A stretch of DNA of 64,000 nt from Sorangium cellulosum (GCF_002950945.1 NZ_CP012673.1:8818501-8882500); one strand, 5' to 3'; positions 1 to 9,887 are shown, numbered from the stretch's first letter. Made by a program: numbers and translations. The notes: generated from the letters alone by a model not told the origin.

Positions 1-2002
1 GGCGCCCGAGGCGACGCCATCCCCGCAGCGGACCACGTCCGCGCCGGCGGCGCTCGCGGTCCCGGCCGACTTCGGCGGCAGCCTCCAGGTCGTGCGCGGC
101 CCGGCCCGCGCGAGCGGCGCGGGCGGCGCCGCGGGGCCGGGCGGGCCGGAGATCTTCCCGGACGCGCGCCGCGTGTGGATGAGCGTCCGCGACACCGATC
201 CGGTCCCGATCGAGGCCGCGCGCCGGGGCGGCCGCTGGCTCTGCCGCGGCGGCGGCTGCGCGGCGCAGGCCGGCGATCCGGGGCAGAGCCCGGTCGGCGA
301 CCAGATGCTCCGCTCGATCAAGCTCCAGACGCCGACGCTGCCCCTCCCGCTCACGGTCTGGGGTCGGCTCGGCGAGGACGGGCAGCGCCTGCTCGACTTC
401 GATCCGGTGCTGCTCGGCCGCCGCTCGTACCGGCACGCCTGCGCCTACCGGCCCGTGGCCGAGCCCTCGCGGGTGCCCGCGGGCGCGCCCGGCGGGCCCG
501 CCGGGGCGCCGCCGAGGTCGTCGCCCTCGCCGGATCACGTCGAGATCTGCCGCGACGGCCGGCCCGAGCCGCCGCCGGCCGACGCGGGCGAGCTGACGCT
601 CGGCATGCAGTGGCCGAGGCAGTCGGAGATGGCCGACTTCCATTACCTCGCGATCGTCGACAGCTGCGGCAACGCGCGGGTGCAGCCGTTCCAGCGCACC
701 TTCACGGTGCCGGTCCTCGAGGTGGCCTCGGGCGGCTGCGGGCGCCCCGACGGCAAGGTGCTGCGCGTGTTCCCGGGCGGCGGCTGGCTCCGCGTCACCG
801 CCTTCAACCTGCACGAGCCCGCGGCGGGCAACGTCGTCAACGCGACCTACCGGGTCACGATCCCGCCGCTCGAGAACCTGGTCGAGTCGAACCCCGCGCG
901 GCTCCTCTTCCCCGATCCCCACGCCGACGACCTCAAGGTCGACTGCGGCCCCGCGCCGATCGCGCCCGGCGCGGATCCGGCGAGCCTCCCGCCGCCGCCG
1001 GGGAGCGCCCCCCCGCCCGGGCCGCCGGGGCCCGGGGCGGCCCCGCGGAGGGGCCAGCGGCCCGCGCCGGGGCAGGCCTCGCGCCCTGGGCCGCAGCCGC
1101 TCGCGCACGGCGCCGTGGTCATCTCGCCGACGCCGCTCCGGCTGGGGAACTGCCGGATCCGGCTGACCGGCCAGGCCAAACACCGGCTCGTGGCGCCGCT
1201 CGCGCTCCACGTCTCGCTGACGCGCACCGACGTCCTGCGGGGCGGCGCGCCGATCGAGCTCCTGGCCGAGGGCACGTGGATCGTCACGCCGAGCAACGCG
1301 GAGTTCCCGCTCCCGCCGCTCGCCGAGGACTTCGACGGGGACGCGCGGCTCAGGCTTTCGGTCCACAGCGATCCGCTGAGCCCTCTCGGCAAGGTGGTGC
1401 TGCTCTCCGACGCCGGGCGCGTCGCGAGCTCGCTGCGCTCGAGCGAGCCTTCCGACCCGGAGCGCGCCCGGCGCCTCGTCGGCTCGGTCGCCATCCACTC
1501 GGTCCCGCTGTGCGGCGAGGACAACTTCGAGACGCTCGAGGCCGCGGGGAGCTGCTTCCGCGCGTACCTGACCGTCCCGGCGATGCTCGCGACCCTGCAG
1601 ATCACCCGGGCGCCGTGGCTCGAGAGGCCGCTCGTCACGCGGAGCGTGCTCAGCGCGGTCGGCGTCGCGCTGGCGGTCGACCGGTACGACCCGGTGGAGC
1701 GCCGGGCCTTCCCGATCGCGGCGCAGCTCGGCGGCTTCGTGCAGACGCTCGGCGAGGGCCGGGTGGGTCTGCTCGGGTACGTGGGCGTCGCGCCGACGGT
1801 CCCGATCCTGGGCTCGGGCGGCAACACCACGTCGTTCGGCTTCCTGGCGGGGATCGGGCTGGAGTACATCACGAACGAGGCCGGCCCCGACGAGGGGCTC
1901 AAGCCGGCCGCGTTCGTCTCCGCGGTCGTGCAGATCGGCCAGGCGGCCCCGCAGGTCTCCACGACCGGCCGGGCGAGCTTCGGCACCTACGCGGGCGACT
2001 GA
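1..2002 (+). CDS. Hypothetical protein, 5' end outside window
   Basis: The reading frame is open from the second base of the window, so the gene begins upstream and only its C-terminal part (at least 666 residues) is visible. I do not recognise the family. A proline/glycine-rich linker lies at about nt 970-1110 and separates two globular-looking parts. The last 150 residues contain alternating hydrophobic and glycine-rich stretches (for example VGVAPTVPILGSGG and FGFLAGIGLEYI) that resemble strands of an outer-membrane or surface beta protein. That is inference only. It converges on the sigma factor gene with a 29-nt gap. Codon use is typical of the window, and the lack of stops over 2 kb with strong third-position GC supports it being real. 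Confidence 0.7.
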   Translation, partial: APEATPSPQRTTSAPAALAVPADFGGSLQVVRGPARASGAGGAAGPGGPEIFPDARRVWMSVRDTDPVPIEAARRGGRWLCRGGGCAAQAGDPGQSPVGDQMLRSIKLQTPTLPLPLTVWGRLGEDGQRLLDFDPVLLGRRSYRHACAYRPVAEPSRVPAGAPGGPAGAPPRSSPSPDHVEICRDGRPEPPPADAGELTLGMQWPRQSEMADFHYLAIVDSCGNARVQPFQRTFTVPVLEVASGGCGRPDGKVLRVFPGGGWLRVTAFNLHEPAAGNVVNATYRVTIPPLENLVESNPARLLFPDPHADDLKVDCGPAPIAPGADPASLPPPPGSAPPPGPPGPGAAPRRGQRPAPGQASRPGPQPLAHGAVVISPTPLRLGNCRIRLTGQAKHRLVAPLALHVSLTRTDVLRGGAPIELLAEGTWIVTPSNAEFPLPPLAEDFDGDARLRLSVHSDPLSPLGKVVLLSDAGRVASSLRSSEPSDPERARRLVGSVAIHSVPLCGEDNFETLEAAGSCFRAYLTVPAMLATLQITRAPWLERPLVTRSVLSAVGVALAVDRYDPVERRAFPIAAQLGGFVQTLGEGRVGLLGYVGVAPTVPILGSGGNTTSFGFLAGIGLEYITNEAGPDEGLKPAAFVSAVVQIGQAAPQVSTTGRASFGTYAGD

Positions 2003-2031
2003 GGCCGGATGGAGGGCGGCGCGTGGTCGGC

Positions 2032-3426
2032 TCACTGCCTGGAGAGCCCCCGCTCCAGGTCATCGAGCAGCCGCCGGTCGATCGCGCCGCTCGCCCGGGC
2101 GCGCGCGATCCTCTCGCGCGCCTCGTCGTCGCGCCCCGCGAGCCGGAGCGCGCGGATCCAGAGCACCGCCCGCTCCGCCGCGAAGGCGCTCTGCGGCACC
2201 TCGCGCTCGTAGCGCTCCAGCGCCTCCAGCGCCTCTGCGGCGCCGCGCTGCCGCACCGCGCTGGTGCAGATCTCGAGCAGCATCAGGTCGAGGCTCTCGC
2301 CCTCCGTCGCGGGCCCGGGAGCTGGCCCGGGCGCCTCGACGGCCGGCGGCCACGAGCGAGGTGGCTGCCGGGGGCTCCTCGGCGGCGGCTGGGCGGCCAC
2401 CGGGGCGACCGCTGGCGGCGGGGGCGGCGGCGGCGGCGGCGGCGGGGCCACGGAGGGCACCGCCGCCCTGGAGACCGCGGGCGCGGGGGGCATCCCTCGC
2501 AGAAGAGGCGGCCCGTCCTGGCTCTCGAGCGCGATCGAGAGCGCGCCCACGGCCGCCGTCGCCGCGGCGGAGGCGAGGACGACGAGGGCCGCGCTCGACA
2601 GCAGCTTCTGGGCGAGCTTCGCGATCGCGCGCTTGCCCCACGTCACCGCCTCGCCGAGCACCTCGCGGGCGTCGACGATCAGACCGCCGGCGCCGCCCGC
2701 GTCGATCGGGGGCACCGACTCGGTGATGCCGCGGAGGATCGAGCGCCGCACGTCGTCGGGGAGGCGGGGCGCGACCCGGGCGGCGGCGACGATCGCCGCC
2801 ACGTCCACGGGCACCGCGCGGAGCCTGCTCCGCCGCTGCTTCTGCGTCTGCCTCTGCCTCTGCCACTGCTCCCCGCGCTGCCGCTTCAGGGCGATGTCGT
2901 GGAACAGGGAGAGCGCCCGCGCGCGCCACTTGTACGCCGTCGACAGCGGGATGCCGCGCTGCCGCGCGAGCTCCGTCATCGGGATGCCGTCGAGGTCGTG
3001 CGCGACGAGGATCGAGTGCGCCTCGACGTCGAGCTGCTGGAGGACCTCGAGCACCATGAGCCGCTCCTCCTCGGAGCTCAGCATGTCCTCGGGGCTCGGG
3101 GACTCGTCGACGAGCCTCGGGATGTCCTCGTCGGGCACGAGCTCCTCGTACCGGTGCTGGGCGCGCTCCCGGTAGTGCGCGGAGGCGTGGACCGTGATTC
3201 TGTTCAGCCACCGCTCGGGCCTGGAGATCTCGGGCTGGTAACTTTCGAAGCTCAGGTACGCAGATAGTAGTATGTCCTGCGCGAGGTCCGCGCGATCGCG
3301 CAACGGGATGCCCAGGCGCGTCAGCCAGCGCCAGACAAGCTCGAACGTTCTCTCGCGGAAGAGCAGCTCGAAGGCTCGCTCTTTTTCGGGGGGGCCGCCG
3401 TGACCGGGGCGGCGAGGTCGCGTCAT
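2032..3426 (-). CDS. ECF-type sigma factor with transmembrane C-terminal extension
   Basis: This is a 464-residue RNA polymerase sigma factor of the ECF type, roughly twice the usual length. Region 2 covers about residues 18-90 (RERTFELVWRWLTRLG, then DLAQDILLSAYLSF). Region 4 covers about 120-182, with the helix-turn-helix MTELARQRGIPLSTAYKWRA. A basic stretch (183-205) follows, then a domain of unknown type, a hydrophobic segment at about 276-299 that could span the membrane, an 11-proline run at 328-338, and a C-terminal helical repeat-like domain (377-464) resembling a TPR pair. The layout suggests a sigma factor held at the membrane and released or regulated through its own tail, so a separate anti-sigma factor may not be needed. 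No anti-sigma gene is adjacent. Family assignment is solid; the mode of regulation is inference. Confidence 0.85.
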   Translation of the reverse strand: MTRPRRPGHGGPPEKERAFELLFRERTFELVWRWLTRLGIPLRDRADLAQDILLSAYLSFESYQPEISRPERWLNRITVHASAHYRERAQHRYEELVPDEDIPRLVDESPSPEDMLSSEEERLMVLEVLQQLDVEAHSILVAHDLDGIPMTELARQRGIPLSTAYKWRARALSLFHDIALKRQRGEQWQRQRQTQKQRRSRLRAVPVDVAAIVAAARVAPRLPDDVRRSILRGITESVPPIDAGGAGGLIVDAREVLGEAVTWGKRAIAKLAQKLLSSAALVVLASAAATAAVGALSIALESQDGPPLLRGMPPAPAVSRAAVPSVAPPPPPPPPPPPAVAPVAAQPPPRSPRQPPRSWPPAVEAPGPAPGPATEGESLDLMLLEICTSAVRQRGAAEALEALERYEREVPQSAFAAERAVLWIRALRLAGRDDEARERIARARASGAIDRRLLDDLERGLSRQ

Positions 3427-4391
3427 ACCCGGCCAATTCCGCCCGCCGGCAGAGATTTGCGTGGAGCGACCGGGGGCTCACCGGCCGGTACGGGGGAGCA
3501 GGGCCGAACCCGCGGGGCGAATGGCCCAAAGCGCACGAAACCGTGCGGTTTTTGCGAGGCGAGGCCGCCGGGAATATATCAAAACTATAAATTCATATTT
3601 TCAGACACATTCGCCACGTCGATAGACGTGGATTTGGCCGGATTTTCAGCAGCGAAATGGCCCCGTGGCGCGCAATTCCTCCCCGGCGCGCTCAGCAGCG
3701 CTCGGTCTCCTGGACGCGCCTTGCGGCGGTGGTCGGGTCGGGCACGGGACGGGCGCAAGGGATCGGCAGGTGCAGCCGGCACGGCCACGGGCCTGAAGAG
3801 GCGCTTCGCGTCGACGTTCGTGCGGTGCGCCGAGGATCATCCGGAAATCAACGCGCCGCGCCCGGTAGGAGACGCGCCGCGGCCCGTCGCGTGAACGGCG
3901 CGCCGGGCGAGGGCTGTCGACGTCCCACGACCCCGCGGCAAAGGAGCGGCTCACCCCGGAAGGGGGCATGGTCGAGGCAGCGGAGCCTCTCGACGGCGGC
4001 GCGGACCCCGGCGTGCTTGGCGTGCTTGGCGTCCTGGCGATCCACCGAGCACCGGGCCTTCGGCCAGAGCACTCCATCACCCGCAGAGGGGTGGTGCTCG
4101 GAGTCGACCATGAGAGCGAGAACGCCGGAGGAGGTCAGAACGAGAGTGCCAATCATCTTCCCGCCTTCCTCTGGAGTCGATTGCACCTCGGCCAGCAGCC
4201 GTCTCGTCGCGTGCGCCTCCGCTGGAGGAGCACGCGCCGCCCGTGCCACGGATTACACAGGCCGGACGGACACGGCGCCCGCCCACGGCAGCTCGGCACA
4301 AGGTGTCTCCCCGGCCCTCGTCAATTCAGGTGCGCTTGCCGCGGATCTGGGGCACTGTGCGTCCGCCGCCGCCACCGGCGGAGCCAACCCC
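3427..4391. other. Intergenic region between divergent genes
   Basis: These 965 bp hold no gene I can support; several short frames exist on both strands but none looks like a known family. It contains an AT-rich patch (about 3570-3640) that stands out against the GC-rich background and probably carries promoter elements. A run of cttggcgt-type units at 4012-4040 resembles one arm of the octamer-periodic palindromes seen elsewhere in the window, here with a 9-nt period. Confidence 0.5.
3614..3631. promoter_or_regulatory. Perfect inverted repeat in AT-rich patch
   Basis: CCACGTC and GACGTGG form perfect 7-nt arms around a GATA spacer, directly beside the most AT-rich stretch of the neighbourhood. 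It lies about 190 bp upstream of the sigma factor start. It could be an operator or a small hairpin; no regulator can be named. Confidence 0.35.
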
Positions 4392-4904
4392 ATGAAACTC
4401 GCCGACCTCTCCCTCGCTTCGCTCGCCGGCACCTCGCGCCGCAACACGTTCCGCGACCTCTGGGACAGGCTGCACCGCCTGCCCGGGGGCAAGCGCCTGT
4501 TCAGCAGGATCATCGGCATCATGGCGCCTTACACGGCGACGATTCATGCCCACGTCGAGGTCCTCGAGCGCGGCCGCGCCGAGGTGACCATGCGCGACCG
4601 GCCCGGCCTGCGCAACCACCTGAGCTCGATCCACGCCATCGCGCTCGTCAACCTCGCGGAGATCGCCGGCAACATCGCGCTCTCGTACGCGCTGCCCGAC
4701 GACGCCCGGTTCATCGTCGCCGGCCTCTCCATCGAGTACCTGAAGAAGGCCCGCGGCGACCTCCGCGCCGTCTGCGAGTGCCCCGTGCCCGCCACCAGCG
4801 AGCGCGCCGAGTACCAGATCCCCGTCAGCGTGCGCGACGCGACGGGCGCCGAGGTCGCCCGCGCCGTCCTCCGCAGCCTCGTCGGGCCGAAGAAGCAAGC
4901 CTGA
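4392..4904 (+). CDS. DUF4442-family hotdog-fold protein
   Basis: A 170-residue protein of the DUF4442 family, relatives of acyl-CoA thioesterases of the hotdog fold. The segment with RPGLRNHLSSIHAIALVNLAEI is the conserved helix region in which Asn and His usually sit near the thioester site. Strands around FIVAGLSIEYLKKARGDL and EYQIPVSVRDATGAEVARA complete the fold. The start chosen is the ATG at 4392; the frame is open further upstream, but there the sequence has no family similarity. The substrate is unknown; an acyl-CoA thioesterase role is plausible but unproven. Confidence 0.8.
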   Translation: MKLADLSLASLAGTSRRNTFRDLWDRLHRLPGGKRLFSRIIGIMAPYTATIHAHVEVLERGRAEVTMRDRPGLRNHLSSIHAIALVNLAEIAGNIALSYALPDDARFIVAGLSIEYLKKARGDLRAVCECPVPATSERAEYQIPVSVRDATGAEVARAVLRSLVGPKKQA

Positions 4905-5053
4905 GAACCGGCACAAGAGCACGCTCCGGAGAGCCGCCTCACGACGCCCGCGACTCCCGAACATTCCTACCCTGTACGACACGTGGGCACGCGCGAGCGC
5001 GCGGTGCGAGCCACACCTCGACAAACCGCGTTCGGGATGTTTCGATTCATCGT

Positions 5054-6541
5054 ATGAGAAACCGCTCAACGATGGTGGCGCTCGCCGCGACGGGGGTCAG
5101 CGTGATCTTCGCGGCGTGTGGTGGGTCCGGAGGCTCGATCGGCGGCGGAGGCGGAGCCGGCGGAGAGACGGCGTCGGCCGGCACGAGCTCGGGCACCGAC
5201 ACGGGCGCGGGCGTGAACTCTTCCTCTGGCGCAAGCACGGACTCGGGGTTCGGCGACGACGGCCTCGGCGGAGCCGGCGCCGGGACGAACAGCGGCGCGG
5301 GAGAGGGCGCGGGCGGCGACGTGTCGTGCGCGGGCGAGACGAGCACGGCGGAGCTCGTGCCGCTCGACCTGTACATCATGCTCGACGCGTCGGGCTCGAT
5401 GGACGAGCGGCTCGCGAACGGCGACACCAAGTGGACCGCGGTCACCGGGGCGCTCGAGGCCTTCTTCACGGATCCGCAGTCCGAGGGGCTCGGCGTCGGG
5501 CTCCAGTACTTCCCGCTGGAGGACGACGACGTGCCGTCGAGCTGTACCAGCAACGCGCAGTGCGGCGACAACGGGCCGTGCGCGCTGCGGGTCTGCCGCA
5601 ACTCGTTCTCCACGGCCATCGAGGTCTGCGTCACCGACGCGGAGTGCTCGGACGGGGACACGTGCGTGGACCTCGGCGTGTGCTCCCGGAGCCGCGAGCT
5701 CTGCGCGCCCGCAGGCGGGACCTGCTCCGACCGCGGGGGCACGTGCCAGCGGGTGACGCGGAGCACCTGCGCGAACCCGTACTCGTGCACCGTCGAGGAT
5801 TACGCGGCGCCCGCCGTCTCGATCGCGCCGCTCGACGGCGCCCGGGCCGAGGTGCTCGTCGGGTCGATCGGCCGGAAAGATCCGGGCGGGGGCACGCCCA
5901 CGTCCGCCGCCCTCGCCGGCGCGCTCGCGCAGGCGCGCGCCCACGCCGAGGCGAACCCGACCCACCGCGTCGTCACGGTGCTCGCCACCGACGGGATGCC
6001 CACGCACTGCGACCCCACGTCGGCCGACGGCATCGCGGCGCTCGCGGAAGCGGCGGTGGGCGGCTCGCCGAGCATCTCCACCTTCGTGATCGGCGTCTTC
6101 GACGGCGACGACGAGGGCGCCCAGGCCACGATGGACCTCATCGCCCAGGGCGGCGGGACGGAGTCGGCCTTCTTCATCGACGCCGCCGCGGGCACGGACG
6201 TGAGCCAGGCCTTCCTCGACGCGCTCACGGCGATCCGCGGCCAGAGCCTCGCGTGCGAGTACCAGGTCCCGGCGCCCTCCGCCGGTCAGACGCTCGACTA
6301 CGGCACGCTCAACGTCCAGCACACGCCGACGAACGGCGACCCGACGACGATCTTCTACGTGCGCAACGAGGCCGGCTGCGACCCGACGGCCGGCGGCTGG
6401 TACTACGACGTCGACCCCGCGAGCGGCGGCACGCCGACCAAGATCGTGATGTGCTCCGCGACCTGCACGCAGTTCCGCGAGGGCGGGCAGGTCCAGGTCC
6501 AGGTCGGCTGCAAGACCGAGGTCCCGCCGCCGCCCCGCTGA
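5054..6541 (+). CDS. von Willebrand factor A domain lipoprotein
   Basis: A 495-residue exported lipoprotein. The N terminus has a basic start, a hydrophobic core and the lipobox-like IFAACGG, so the mature protein should be anchored by the Cys. A Gly/Ser/Ala/Thr-rich spacer of about 70 residues follows. The vWA domain begins near residue 105 with the MIDAS motif DASGS (111-115), continues with TSAA and ends after FVIGVFDGD. A Cys-rich insertion (about residues 160-245, with repeated CxxxxxC pairs such as CTSNAQCGDNGPC) sits inside the domain. Such proteins bind ligands or partner proteins through a divalent metal at the cell surface; the partner is unknown. A 149-bp gap separates it from the DUF4442 gene. 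Confidence 0.85.
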   Translation: MRNRSTMVALAATGVSVIFAACGGSGGSIGGGGGAGGETASAGTSSGTDTGAGVNSSSGASTDSGFGDDGLGGAGAGTNSGAGEGAGGDVSCAGETSTAELVPLDLYIMLDASGSMDERLANGDTKWTAVTGALEAFFTDPQSEGLGVGLQYFPLEDDDVPSSCTSNAQCGDNGPCALRVCRNSFSTAIEVCVTDAECSDGDTCVDLGVCSRSRELCAPAGGTCSDRGGTCQRVTRSTCANPYSCTVEDYAAPAVSIAPLDGARAEVLVGSIGRKDPGGGTPTSAALAGALAQARAHAEANPTHRVVTVLATDGMPTHCDPTSADGIAALAEAAVGGSPSISTFVIGVFDGDDEGAQATMDLIAQGGGTESAFFIDAAAGTDVSQAFLDALTAIRGQSLACEYQVPAPSAGQTLDYGTLNVQHTPTNGDPTTIFYVRNEAGCDPTAGGWYYDVDPASGGTPTKIVMCSATCTQFREGGQVQVQVGCKTEVPPPPR

Positions 6542-6636
6542 CCGCCCCCGCCCGCAGCGACCCGGACCGGCCTGCCACCGCCCTGCCACGCGCCGGACGC
6601 GCTCCGGCAGGGCCGCGCCGGTAGGCTGCTCGCCCG

Positions 6637-8310
6637 ATGCACACCCACCCCCTGCGAGGCCCTGCGGCGGTTCGCGCCGCGCTCGCCGCGCTCGCCGCGC
6701 TCGCCCTCGCCGCCCCGGCCTGCTCCGAGGAGACCGTCGCGCCGGCGCCGGGTCCGGTGCCGCCCGGCATCCCGTACGGCGCGCCGGGCTCGCTCTCGGC
6801 CGGCTCCGGCAAGGGCGGCTTCCGTCTCGGGGCGGCCAGCGCCGCGACCCAGATCGAGGACCGGAACCCCGCGACCGACTGGTACGTGTTCACGCTCCCC
6901 GAGGACGAGGGCGGCCTCGGCAAGGGCGCGGCGTTCGTGGGGGACGCCGCGCGCGGCTACACGAAGGCGATCGAGGACGTCGCGCTGCTGCGGGAGATGG
7001 GGCTCGACGCCTACCGCTTCAGCGTCGAGTGGGCCCGGATCGAGCCGCGGCGGGACGCCGTCGACGAGGCCGCGCTCGCCCACTACGACCGGCTCCTCGA
7101 CGCGCTCGTCGAGGCGGGGATCCGCCCCGTGATCACCCTGCACCACTTCTCGAACCCGGTCTGGGTCGACGACCCGCGGCACACCGGCTGCGCGGCCGGG
7201 CCGACCGACGAGAACCTCTGCGGCTTCGGGCACCCCGAGGGCGGCCCCCTCGTGATCGAGGAGCTGGCCGAGCACGCGGCCCTGCTCGCCGAGCGGTTCG
7301 GCGACCGGGTGGACGAGTGGGGCACGCTGAACGAACCGTTCAACTACCTGCTCGCCGCCTACGGCGCGGGGACGTTCCCTCCGGGCAAGGCGGCGCTCTT
7401 CGGCGACCTGCTCGGCGACTTCGTGCCGGTGCTGCGCGACTACCTGCTCGCGCACGGGGCGGCGTACCGGGCGATCAAGGCGGCCGACCGGGGCGACGCG
7501 GACGGCGACGGCGAGGCCGCGGACGTGGGGCTGTCGCTGTCGGCGGCCGACTGGGTCGCCGCGCGCGACCACCTGCCGAGCGACGACCCCGAGGACGTCG
7601 GGGCGCGCGACCGCATGGCCTACGTCTACAACCACCTCGTGGTCGACACGGTCCTGAGCGGCGCGCTCGACAGCGATCTCGACGGCGCGCCCGATCTGGA
7701 GCTGCCCGGCCTCGCGGGCGCGCTCGACTGGCTCGGGGTCCAGTACTACTTCCGCGCCGGCGTGACGGGGAAACGCGGCGGCATCGTGCCGGTCCTCGCG
7801 CTCACGCCCTGCGTGAACGGGCTCGACTTCGGCGCGTGCCTCGCGCCGGTCGACCCGACGTTCTGCGTGCCGGCGATGCGGTACGAGCACCACGCGCCCG
7901 GCCTGTACAACGTGCTGAGGGACCTCGGCGAGCGTTACCCCGCGCTGCCGCTCGTCGTCACCGAGTCGGGGATCGCCACGCGGGTGGGCGCGCGGCGCGC
8001 CGAGGTGATCGTGCGCGCCCTGGAGCAGATCGAGCGCGCGCGCGCCGGGGGCGTCGACGTGCGGGGCTACTACCACTGGAGCCTCTACGACAACTTCGAG
8101 TGGGCCGAGGGGTTCGCGCCCAGGTTCGGGCTCTACACGGTCGACTACGGCACCTACGAGCGCGCGCCGACGCTGGGCGCCGAGGTCCTCGGCGAGATCG
8201 CGCGCGGGCGCGAGCTCACGGGCGCGCTGCGGGCCGCGCACGGCGGCGACGGGCCGATGACGCCCGACGTTGACGCGCCCGAGGGGCTCGAGCGCTGCCT
8301 CGGGAACTGA
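6637..8310 (+). CDS. Glycoside hydrolase family 1 beta-glycosidase, lipoprotein
   Basis: A 557-residue GH1 enzyme. The N terminus has an Ala/Leu-rich signal segment ending at a probable lipobox (APACS), so it should be exported and lipid-anchored. The (beta/alpha)8 barrel begins near residue 55 (FRLGAASAATQIED). The acid/base Glu is E233 in TLNEPFN and the nucleophile is E443 in VTESGIA, where most family members have TENG. HHFSNPVW and YYHWSLYDNFEWAEGF are further subsite motifs. It should hydrolyse beta-linked gluco- or galactosides, probably scavenged outside the cell. Exact specificity cannot be read from sequence. Confidence 0.92.
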   Translation: MHTHPLRGPAAVRAALAALAALALAAPACSEETVAPAPGPVPPGIPYGAPGSLSAGSGKGGFRLGAASAATQIEDRNPATDWYVFTLPEDEGGLGKGAAFVGDAARGYTKAIEDVALLREMGLDAYRFSVEWARIEPRRDAVDEAALAHYDRLLDALVEAGIRPVITLHHFSNPVWVDDPRHTGCAAGPTDENLCGFGHPEGGPLVIEELAEHAALLAERFGDRVDEWGTLNEPFNYLLAAYGAGTFPPGKAALFGDLLGDFVPVLRDYLLAHGAAYRAIKAADRGDADGDGEAADVGLSLSAADWVAARDHLPSDDPEDVGARDRMAYVYNHLVVDTVLSGALDSDLDGAPDLELPGLAGALDWLGVQYYFRAGVTGKRGGIVPVLALTPCVNGLDFGACLAPVDPTFCVPAMRYEHHAPGLYNVLRDLGERYPALPLVVTESGIATRVGARRAEVIVRALEQIERARAGGVDVRGYYHWSLYDNFEWAEGFAPRFGLYTVDYGTYERAPTLGAEVLGEIARGRELTGALRAAHGGDGPMTPDVDAPEGLERCLGN

Positions 8311-8520
8311 GGGCGCGGCGCTCGGAGAATGCCAACAGGTTTGAGACAGGCGGGACGAGAATCCTATGAGTGGATCGCGCTGAGGGGCGCGTTCCGGCTC
8401 TGGGGCCCGAGCGGTCGGGGTCGGGGCGGCCGCGGCACGGCGGTGGGCGTGGCGCCGGGTTCGGGCGCGGCGCTGATCGTGCCCGTGTGCGTTGGCGCCG
8501 CGCTCTCTCCGGCAGCATCG

Positions 8521-8784
8521 TCAACCGACAGCGGGTTGATGGCTACCGAGGCGGGCGGTCTGCGTACGACGGGCGGCCCGTGGAGCGGGCTCGGGCAGCG
8601 CGGGCGGCATCGCGGGCTGGGTCTGCCGGTAGAGCGTGGCGCGGCTGACGCCGAGCGCCGCACACGCCTGCGCGATGGGGACGTGCGGGTCATCGAGCTC
8701 TTCGATGACGTCCATCAGCGCTCTCAGTGCCCATTCTGGGAACACGGTTTCTCCGTGCTCAGGCAACGTCAGACGCCCCCGCAT
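8521..8784 (-). pseudogene. Truncated transposase N-terminal (HTH) fragment
   Basis: About 88 residues containing a helix-turn-helix (PIAQACAALGVSRATLYR) followed by a proline/arginine-rich linker, as at the N terminus of IS3-like or integrase-core transposases. No catalytic DDE part follows and the frame ends shortly after. The ATG at 8782-8784 is a possible start, but the ORF also extends upstream. I read it as debris of an insertion sequence. Confidence 0.5.
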
Positions 8785-8837
8785 GGTGTACCACTCGATG
8801 TACCTGGAGAGCGCGAAGATGCCGAGTATGGCCGCGC

Positions 8838-9020
8838 CTAGACCATCGGTTCCCCACACTGGCGCAGTTTCCACGGCTTCTCTGGATCCAAGATGTCGAT
8901 CTGGACTTCCCAGCCGTCATCCGGTCGTTGTTGAGGTCGTCCGACGCGAAGGAAAATTTCGCGTTCATGCTCCGCTCCGGCCGGCTGAAAGACGACTTTC
9001 CGTTCGCCGATGATGTCCAT
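8838..9020 (-). pseudogene. Truncated DUF6968-like small protein
   Basis: A 60-codon frame beginning MDIIGERKVVFQPAG and continuing with GWEVQIDILDPEKPW. This matches in layout the N-terminal half of the intact gene at 10563 (IAERELTLKRPDG, then GWEVDFEIRGPG). The conserved C-terminal part, which in the intact copy includes DAFQALHGAL, is missing; the frame stops after CGEPMV. An open frame that ends 8 nt upstream hints at a former gene pair. It lies among transposase fragments and is probably decayed, although a short functional product cannot be excluded. Confidence 0.5.
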
Positions 9021-9168
9021 GATGGCATCATAGCACCCGATTTTCCCCCAGCCCGTCAACCGGGTCGTCAGGGACAACGCGCGTGACATGCAGCGTTTCC
9101 AGAAGCTTTCGCGAGATGGCAACGAATCTTCCATTTAGCTGGAACCCGCCTTGCGTGTCTTCATGCCT

Positions 9169-9459
9169 GGCATCCGGATGCTCGCGCCGGATATCGAGCA
9201 GCAGCGTGCGCAGCTCCTCCGAGAGCTCCTGCGCGAAGCCGCGATCGCTGCGCAGCTGCGGGCGCAGACCGTCGAGGCCAGCGGAGCGATACGCATACAG
9301 CCAGCGCTCGAGCGTGGGCACCGAGTAGCTGCGCGTGCTGTGCGCGCCCGGCGGTCGAAACCGCTGCTCGCTCAGGGCGCGCAGCTCGGCGGCGAGCTGG
9401 CCGTGGGTGAGCACGCGGTGCATGAGAGGGCCGATGACCGTGGCGCGATAGATCGCGAC
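9169..9459 (-). pseudogene. Mu/integrase-type transposase N-terminal fragment
   Basis: A 97-residue block from VAIYRATVIGPLMHRVL to RREHPDA has the layout of the N terminus of a transposase family I know from myxobacteria: two helical DNA-binding regions with RPPGAHSTRSYSVPTLERW and RSDRGFAQELSEELRTLLLDI. The catalytic integrase core that should follow is absent. The same reading frame instead runs into an unrelated tail (nt 9028-9168). It is a truncated remnant without a convincing start codon. Confidence 0.65.
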
Positions 9460-9822
9460 GGTCTCGGCGTGGTCGGCGGGGCCGGTCTCCTCGTCGCCTA
9501 TTTTGTGGCCGGCCCCGCGCCGCTGCTCCGCTCCTGGGGTGCACCTACCCCGCCGTGAGGCGGGTGTGGGAGCAACGATGTGTGGTAATTTTCGAGCGAT
9601 GGCCGGAATGCATGCAGCCACGTGCCGGTAGCCTCTTTTTATGAGAACTCGGGACAGCTGACCGGAATGCGTGCACCGCGCTCCGTGGACGTCAGCCCCC
9701 CTCGCTGCATACGCCGAGCGAGCGCCCTCCAGGATGGCCATCTTCGCTGCACAGAGCTCCTCACCATCAAGCAGCATGCGCGATGCGAGGGGCTGGAGCA
9801 TTAACGAGTCTGGGCGGTAATA

Positions 9823-9875
9823 GTTCGCCACGCCGTGTGACCTGGGTGTGCCCCGACTCCAGGGCACGGGGCTCC
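9823..9875. repeat. Dispersed direct repeat, copy A
   Basis: A 22-nt identical block starting GTTCGCCACGCCGTGTG (9823-9844) recurs at 11079-11100. Similarity then continues as GTGTGCCC and CACGGGGCTCC, interrupted by about 12 extra nt in this copy. Both copies lie in mobile-element debris. Confidence 0.7.
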
Positions 9876-9887
9876 CTCTGCGAGGCC

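Noticed and set aside
3848..4249. Minus-strand frame with EEGGKMIGTLVLTSSGVLALMV-type start
   Set aside because: A short plausible stretch exists, but it continues into the cttggcgt repeat and an Arg-rich tail; no family recognised.
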